Shown piece after piece: positions 58,601 through 64,000 of a stretch of 64,000 nt of DNA (position 1 is the stretch's first letter; every line of letters begins with the position of its first letter). Made by a program: the position numbers and the translations under genes. This DNA is from Ulota crispa (lineage: Eukaryota > Streptophyta > Bryopsida > Orthotrichales > Orthotrichaceae). The notes beneath the pieces are model-generated. The model was not told where the DNA came from. It worked only from the letters and a program-made list of their open reading frames with translations, and searched no databases. The DNA lies in the NCBI GenBank assembly GCA_963920765.1, contig OY987243.1, positions 35,587,060-35,651,059 of the forward strand, given 5' to 3'.

Positions 58601-61538
58601 TTCAAAGTTTCTCAAAAGGGCTTTTGATTCATAGAGAGGCTTGATGAAACATTTGTAATGCAAGACAAGAAATAATTAACTCAATCTACTTTTAAGAAGC
58701 TAGTCATGTAATGATGCTTTGTACTAGTGTTTAGGGAAATTTTCAAATTGATAAAAATCTTGCATTTCTCATTTTCAACTAATTTTTTTAGCACATGTAC
58801 TAGATATTGCCTATATGTTTAAGGTTGAAACACCTATAAGCGTGAGTTTAAGGGTTTTGAACATGATGATTATTGATAAACATCTAGCAAATTGTAGGAT
58901 CCTATTAGCAACAAAAAAATAATGAGTTTGCACTTTTGAATGTATTATTTGAATACTGTGAGAATAAATTGTGAATCTTTAAAGAGCAAACTGCCATTGC
59001 ACCCATAACCACTATTAAGATTTCATGTTCACATGTTGTACATCCTTGTAATTACATCTATTCACTTTCACATATTTTCCAAGATTTTAAAAGTGATGAT
59101 TATGGAGACCCTCACGAGGATGGGTGTTCCCACCTTACATAGTAATTTGAAGTTTCCAAAAACCAAACTAGTTTTATTAGGTTGATTCAAATTTCAACCT
59201 ATTTTTTAAGTTTTGTTTGACTGATTTTCTTTTGTTTTTTGGATTTCCCCGCTCATCGCTTTGGTACAATCCCCTTTGTCAACCCCAATATTTTAATTCT
59301 CTATATGAGGAGCATGCCCCTATGGCCTTATCATTCCAATCTGAAAGCAAAAAATCAATTGTTGATGTACCGCATATGCGTCCTTGCACAGTTGCACCTG
59401 GGTCAATTTTCTGACTTTCAAAAACAAAATAAGAAAATCCAAAAGGGCAACCTCACTTGTGAAACGAATAAGGGCCAGCCAAGACAAGACTGCATATGAT
59501 TTAGTCCTAGACCCGTGGCCCTCTTTGACTCTAGGGCCACGCACATGCGGCTGTTACCGTCGGCTGCAACCGCGGTACTGCAGTAAACAGGATGCAAGTG
59601 CATAGTGTTTTTGTCGCTTGGCTGCGGGAAATGGCTGCGCTCAAACCGCCTCCCAAATCTTATCGCGATTGTGGCTAGCCTTGTAGCCAAATTTCTTGTT
59701 ACCTACAAGTCCACAAAAAACACTCAAAGCAACCACCATCTCCTCTCCTCAAAACGCACTCTCTTCATAGCAGCACTCACTCGCATGTGCGACCACCTCG
59801 GCTGCACAGCCTTCCAACGGCTGTAAGCTCATTTCCATGTCAACTTGTTTTTCTTGGTTGGCGAGTAGCGCCTCGCCACGTGTTGTTTCATCTTGCCTAG
59901 CTGCAGCAGCCGGCTGCACATTGCAGCTGCATGTGCATGGCCCTTCTGGCAACCGGATTCCATTGCTTCCAGCCTCCCCTCTTCTTTTAGTGCAAAAGCC
60001 ACGCTGGTCAAAGCAGCCCGTTTAGAATAGATGTTATAAACTGTATTTTTGGAGCATTGGGAGATAACCACTTTGCTCAAGGTTTCATGCATTGTTTAAT
60101 TAAAAGTAATTTCTCCACCATTCAAGGATAGTAGTTTGGAGACAACAATTTGTGACAACTAAAAACCATCAATTTGAACTAGACCAAAAAGATGAGTTTA
60201 AAAATTTGAGAAATTTGTATTTACATGAAAAGTTAGTGCCACTACACTAAATAAAATATTTAGGTTACTTTTTCAATTAGGTTGCCTTATCCTAGAAAGT
60301 TATCTCATGACTAATTGCTTGATCACTTGGAGGCACATGCAAATTTTTAGATTCTAGGATTTTACATGATTTCAAGTGCTAGTTTGTATTTCCACAACTT
60401 TGTTGTTGTTACTTGACCTATAAAAGAATCAATTATTACAATAATTAATAATTAATGATGAAAATTACGGTAGTATCAATAAGTAGTGTAAAATATCAAA
60501 GAAATTAATGTGGGGCAACGTAAACGCAAGAGTCGGTGTACTTACCTTTCACAAAGCTCCGTTTTGAAACGCCTGTTTGTTTCTGTTGGTGTGACTCCTG
60601 ACCTTGAAAAGGAACGACTTGTGACGTTTTAGTTAGCGATGCCGTCAGTCTCCCCAACAGCAGTCGTTGCAAGAGCCTGCAAAGCAACGCAGTCCCGGTC
60701 CTCAGTCCCCCGCATCTATTTTGTCAAAGAAAGCCACTGCTGAGTGTTGACCCGTCGGCAAAGCAGAAAATATATAAATGTGCTAAAATACCTTGGAATC
60801 CACGGTCATTCCACACGTTTCAAGATTCCTCATATTTCCAAGTACAACCTAGGCTTTCTAAAATTGGTAGCATCTGGGATGAAAATTCCCCCCGTTAACA
60901 TTAGTTATCGGATAACAAATGCGCAAGATAGTGATGGACAGGATATCAATGAACAAGGATTTTTTTGAGTAGGAGTTTCTCTTAATTAGGAAAGTAACCA
61001 GATTCCAGAGTACCAATTTAAATTTAGAGAGATCTAATTCATCGTTTGGGAGAATTGCTGCTTCACCGGCTGTACTCCAACATTACTTGTTTTCAATTGG
61101 TATTTTCACTAGCAAGTACCGGATATTCCCTGTATTAATATTGTAAAGGACTAAATTTGATTAGCTCTCCTGAAAATTCAAGCCAATTTTTTGGCTGGTG
61201 GATTCAAATTGAAACCTGTTTTATTTTGAAATTTCAACAGGCTGACAAACACTAAATACCAGTTCTCCCTGGACCCTGGTCTGATTGTAGGAGCAAAGCC
61301 AAGCCGGTGGATATCTAATCCATCCTGTTTGCTTTCTTGGTACAGGAATTCATTGCTTTTATTCCACCACGTGGCGTTCCACTTGGAAATGATCAAGTAT
61401 ACTGTGAACTCAGAGAACTCAGAGAGCTCATATCACAGTTTCGAACCATGGTCACGATTGCGAAGCTTATGATCTAAAAATTTGCTGCAAAAGTCGAAGA
61501 CGATGCAGCAAATTTGGCGAGTTTTGACAGGTATCGTC
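58601..61538. other. intergenic region without a supported gene
   Basis: Positions 59500-60020 are richer in GC and give overlapping frames on both strands (for example 59320-59605 and 59829-60092), but none shows a domain, signal peptide or splice pattern that I can defend. A minus-strand frame at 60505-60687 is followed by a GTAAGT, which could be a splice donor of an unrecognised exon. Confidence 0.3.
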
Positions 61539-61680
61539 TAAGGTGACCCTCCCCATACCCGACCCCTCCCCAATTCCGACCCTTTTGTACCGGGGGTGTA
61601 CATTTCAGTGTACATCCTGGGTACAAGGTCTGAATTGGAGATGACTTCATAAAGGGTCGGGTATGGAGAGAGTTACCTTA
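61539..61680. mobile_element. small MITE with 26-bp ends
   Basis: Ends TAAGGTGACCCTCCCCATAC (then CCGACCC) and GGGTCGGGTATGG (then AGAGAGTTACCTTA) pair over about 26 bp. A second inner pair, CCCAATTCCGACC / GGTCTGAATTGG, extends the fold. Confidence 0.6.
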
Positions 61681-62787
61681 TATGGTCTACACCAACCTGC
61701 AAAACTTGTCTATAGCTTCCGCAGATAGAATGCAACTAACATATGAAGCAGCTTTTGCGGATCCCCTGTTGCTACGGTAGCTTGAAAGGTCGAGATCTAC
61801 AATAAGGTTACAATCAAAGACAGCATCACATTCTTTAGCAATGGGAAGGACGCACTCTCACCCACCACCAATTGCAAACCTTTTTAAATGTAGCAAAACT
61901 TCTACCAAAATCATTTTACAGGGGGGAAAGGATCTGAAGAACTGTAGTGTCGAATTTGACATATTGCACATTTAAAGGTCATATCAGAAGTTGCGATACC
62001 CCAGAAGTCTCCTACAGTTCTCTTCAGCTTCGTTCACTTGGTTCAAAAGAAAAGATAGAAAGAAAAAACCTGCCAACTCTACCGATATAAAGGTCCAAAT
62101 TCATGTAGCCGTGTCTTCCCAGCAGCCATTCTGAATCTACCAGTGTTCCCATTCAAATGTGGCATTCTCAATCGGTATATGAACTCAAGTTTACCACTGT
62201 GATATTCACACTCAACGTAGCTACAAGAGAATCTTGAAAGAGAGGTTGCCAAGTGAGGCCACGTCTATGGACAGGGGTGTCTACTGGTCACGCCCCAACT
62301 TAAATTCTACTCACAGTGGTACCATCAATTCATCACTGGTTCCCTCCACACAGATACTGACACCTCAATGACAGACAAGTGGAGATCAATCACAGCAAAA
62401 AAATATGGACCTTTGGGTATGCGCCAACAATGGTTGGCAGCTTTGGTTAAGTTGAAGGGGAGATATCCTCTGTGAACGAATCAGCCAACAAATCACAGCT
62501 GTTATATGCCATGCCTAAGAATACCAGGCCCAAGTATCAGAGCCGTCCAGATTGCTCACTCACTCGTCTCCAGTTAGCTCTTTGGAAAGATCACTACACA
62601 TGGTCGACGACGCTTATAGAGTTTATATGCACAAAACTATGTATAGTGAGGATGAAGAGTCTCTTACATATGTGATGAACCCCTTCCGTGCACTTCCGTT
62701 TGCTAATGGAGTAAAAATGGGATGTCAAGAGATCAGGTGGGGGGGTGACGTGTTATACAACCCAAGGGATTTTTTTATATATTAGCA
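61681..62787. other. 3' flank of the dehydratase gene
   Basis: No second gene is seen. Part of it is probably the 3' UTR of the minus-strand gene that follows. I could not assign a polyadenylation signal. Confidence 0.35.
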
Positions 62788-63999
62788 CTACGCTCGCATG
62801 GGACTCACATCCATAGGGTAGCTCCCCAACACACGCAAAAAGGTTGCGAATTCTTGTAAATGGCCCAACGCATTCTGAGCACGAACATCCGCCATGGACG
62901 CCTCGAAATCGATGTAGAAGAGGTAATCGAAGTACCTAGCAGCGCCATTGTTGCTGTCGTCCACGACGCGCAGCGGCCGCTTGCGTTGAGGCCGGCTCTC
63001 GATCTTCGTGAGGTTAAGATCACGAAGTGCAAACACCGACAGCGCCTTGAAGAGCACACCTGGCCCTTCTTCCAAGGTGAACACAATGCTTGTCTTGAAC
63101 CTGCGGTCGATACGAGGGATGACGGGCTCCCTAGCGAGCATGAGGAAGCGCGTCACATTGTCCAGGTCGTCCTGGATCCCGTCCATGAGAATCTCCAGCC
63201 CATAGATCTCAGCCGCGCGTGCGCTCGCGACGGCGCCCGTGTCGCGGAGGTTGTGAGCCGCGATGAACTGAGCAGCGCCCGCGGTGTCGTCCACGGCTTC
63301 CCGCGTCACGCCCAGTTTCGTCAGCGTCTGCTCGCACTGCGACAGCGCTTGCGGGTGACTCACCACGCGCAAAAGCTCCTCCTTTTTCACGCCCGGCATG
63401 CCCAAGAGACAGTGGTGCACCGCGAGCTGCACCTCCCCCACTATGTGCAGCCGGTGCCGCAACAGCAGATCGTAATTCCTGTGAATCGATCCCCCAAGGG
63501 AATTCTCTACCGGGAGCACCGCGCGGTCCACTAGCCAGAGCTCGACAGCAGAGAACGCGGCCTCAAACTGCTCGCAGGGCACGGCCTCGCAACGCGGGTA
63601 CGCCTTCGCGGCCGCCGCTTCGCTGTACGCGCCGGGCACGCCCTGGTACGCGACGCGCAGATCCGCGGTCTCCCGCGGCGGCAGCGTCAGCTCCGTGATA
63701 GAGAGCGGCTTCGGCAGGTGCAGGCTCACCATGTGCCTGGTGGACACCTCCATCGCCGTCCCGTTCGCCGGCGCTTGCATGTTCAGCTCCTCTTTCTCCT
63801 GCACCTGCGACAGCCCCGTCACCTCCGTCTCCTTCCCCGCGGCCCCATTCCGCGTCACTTTCTGCAGAAATGCGTTCGACGCTGGCCATGAACTCGACGA
63901 TGCTCGAACCATTGTCGCATGCCCCTTTTTCTTCCCGTTCCTTGGCACCAATACCTTCTGCGTCGTGGATTTCATCCACCCATCCCTCTTCAGCGACAT
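62788..63999 (-). CDS. arogenate/prephenate dehydratase, plastid type
   Basis: A single uninterrupted frame of 403 residues; the ATG is the last complete codon in the window, so a start further upstream cannot be excluded. Residues 1 to about 100 are rich in Ser, Thr, Lys and Arg and look like a chloroplast transit peptide plus linker. The dehydratase domain spans about 115-290: [15 protein letters not shown] (116-130), [17 protein letters not shown] (163-179), SHPQALSQC (214-222) and the catalytic T283-R284-F285 in NVTRFLML. An ACT regulatory domain follows (about 303-395) with [10 protein letters not shown] and ESRP (334-337), the phenylalanine-binding region. The enzyme decarboxylates and dehydrates arogenate to phenylalanine, or prephenate to phenylpyruvate; the sequence does not tell me which is preferred. 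Length and motifs are normal. GC is strikingly high compared with its surroundings. Confidence 0.93.
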   Translation of the reverse strand: MSLKRDGWMKSTTQKVLVPRNGKKKGHATMVRASSSSWPASNAFLQKVTRNGAAGKETEVTGLSQVQEKEELNMQAPANGTAMEVSTRHMVSLHLPKPLSITELTLPPRETADLRVAYQGVPGAYSEAAAAKAYPRCEAVPCEQFEAAFSAVELWLVDRAVLPVENSLGGSIHRNYDLLLRHRLHIVGEVQLAVHHCLLGMPGVKKEELLRVVSHPQALSQCEQTLTKLGVTREAVDDTAGAAQFIAAHNLRDTGAVASARAAEIYGLEILMDGIQDDLDNVTRFLMLAREPVIPRIDRRFKTSIVFTLEEGPGVLFKALSVFALRDLNLTKIESRPQRKRPLRVVDDSNNGAARYFDYLFYIDFEASMADVRAQNALGHLQEFATFLRVLGSYPMDVSPMRA

Positions 64000-64000
64000 G

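Noticed and set aside
59217..60092. Overlapping frames on both strands in a GC-richer stretch
   Set aside because: Open frames on both strands reflect composition; no motif, splice pattern or start context supports any of them.
60505..60687. Minus-strand frame ending at a GTAAGT donor-like site
   Set aside because: No recognisable protein and no partner exon found; left as unsupported.
62860..63534. 224-codon plus-strand frame
   Set aside because: It is the complement of the dehydratase gene, kept open by high GC.
1..64000. CRISPR arrays, bacterial operons, rRNA or tRNA genes, retrotransposon polyproteins or viral genes
   Set aside because: None seen; repeats are inverted or dispersed, and coding genes have plant-type introns.

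Overview
The window reads as nuclear DNA of a land plant. It is AT-rich, gene-poor and repeat-dense, with a few genes whose coding exons are clearly richer in GC. The evidence for a plant is a cluster of SINA-like RING/SIAH ubiquitin ligases, a 2-oxoglutarate/Fe(II) dioxygenase of the plant DOXC type, a plastid-type arogenate/prephenate dehydratase, and Stowaway-like and CACTA-like MITEs. The species cannot be named from the sequence. The large spacers, the TTAA-targeting elements and a Tc1-type element suggest a fern, lycophyte or gymnosperm rather than a well-studied flowering plant; that is an inference.

Layout. Positions 1-4490 are a pile of MITEs. From about 4490 to 41910 there are four diverged tandem units, each carrying one SINA-like gene with its 5' block and 3' flank: copy 1 (5837-7177) and copy 2 (18146-19822) are open, copy 3 (28896-30186) has one nonsense codon and copy 4 (40419-41861) has one single-base frameshift. 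A fifth relic, only an exon 1, lies at 13105-13179. From 41.9 to 49.9 kb there is an exon resembling a TRM1-type tRNA methyltransferase, degenerate tandem repeats and more MITEs. A four-exon dioxygenase gene occupies 49905-53166. From 53.4 to 62.7 kb the DNA is almost all repeats, including a nest of TTAA elements. An intronless arogenate/prephenate dehydratase gene on the minus strand (62788-63999) ends the window.

The most notable content is not a gene. About 20 elements have the form TTAA-CCCYTAARGRCC...GGYCYTTARGGG-TTAA, lengths 93 to about 1200 bp, without coding capacity, covering roughly a quarter of the window. Because the SINA units are duplicated, many insertions can be compared with the unfilled paralogous site. 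Each time one TTAA becomes two and nothing else is duplicated, which is the signature of the piggyBac superfamily. The elements insert into each other, share TTAA junctions head to tail, and one splits the 5' block of SINA copy 1. A decayed 1.6-kb Tc1-type (DD34E-spaced) element sits behind SINA copy 2.

The genes have no evident shared pathway: the SINA-like proteins would act in ubiquitination, the dioxygenase in specialised or hormone metabolism, and the dehydratase in phenylalanine synthesis in the plastid.
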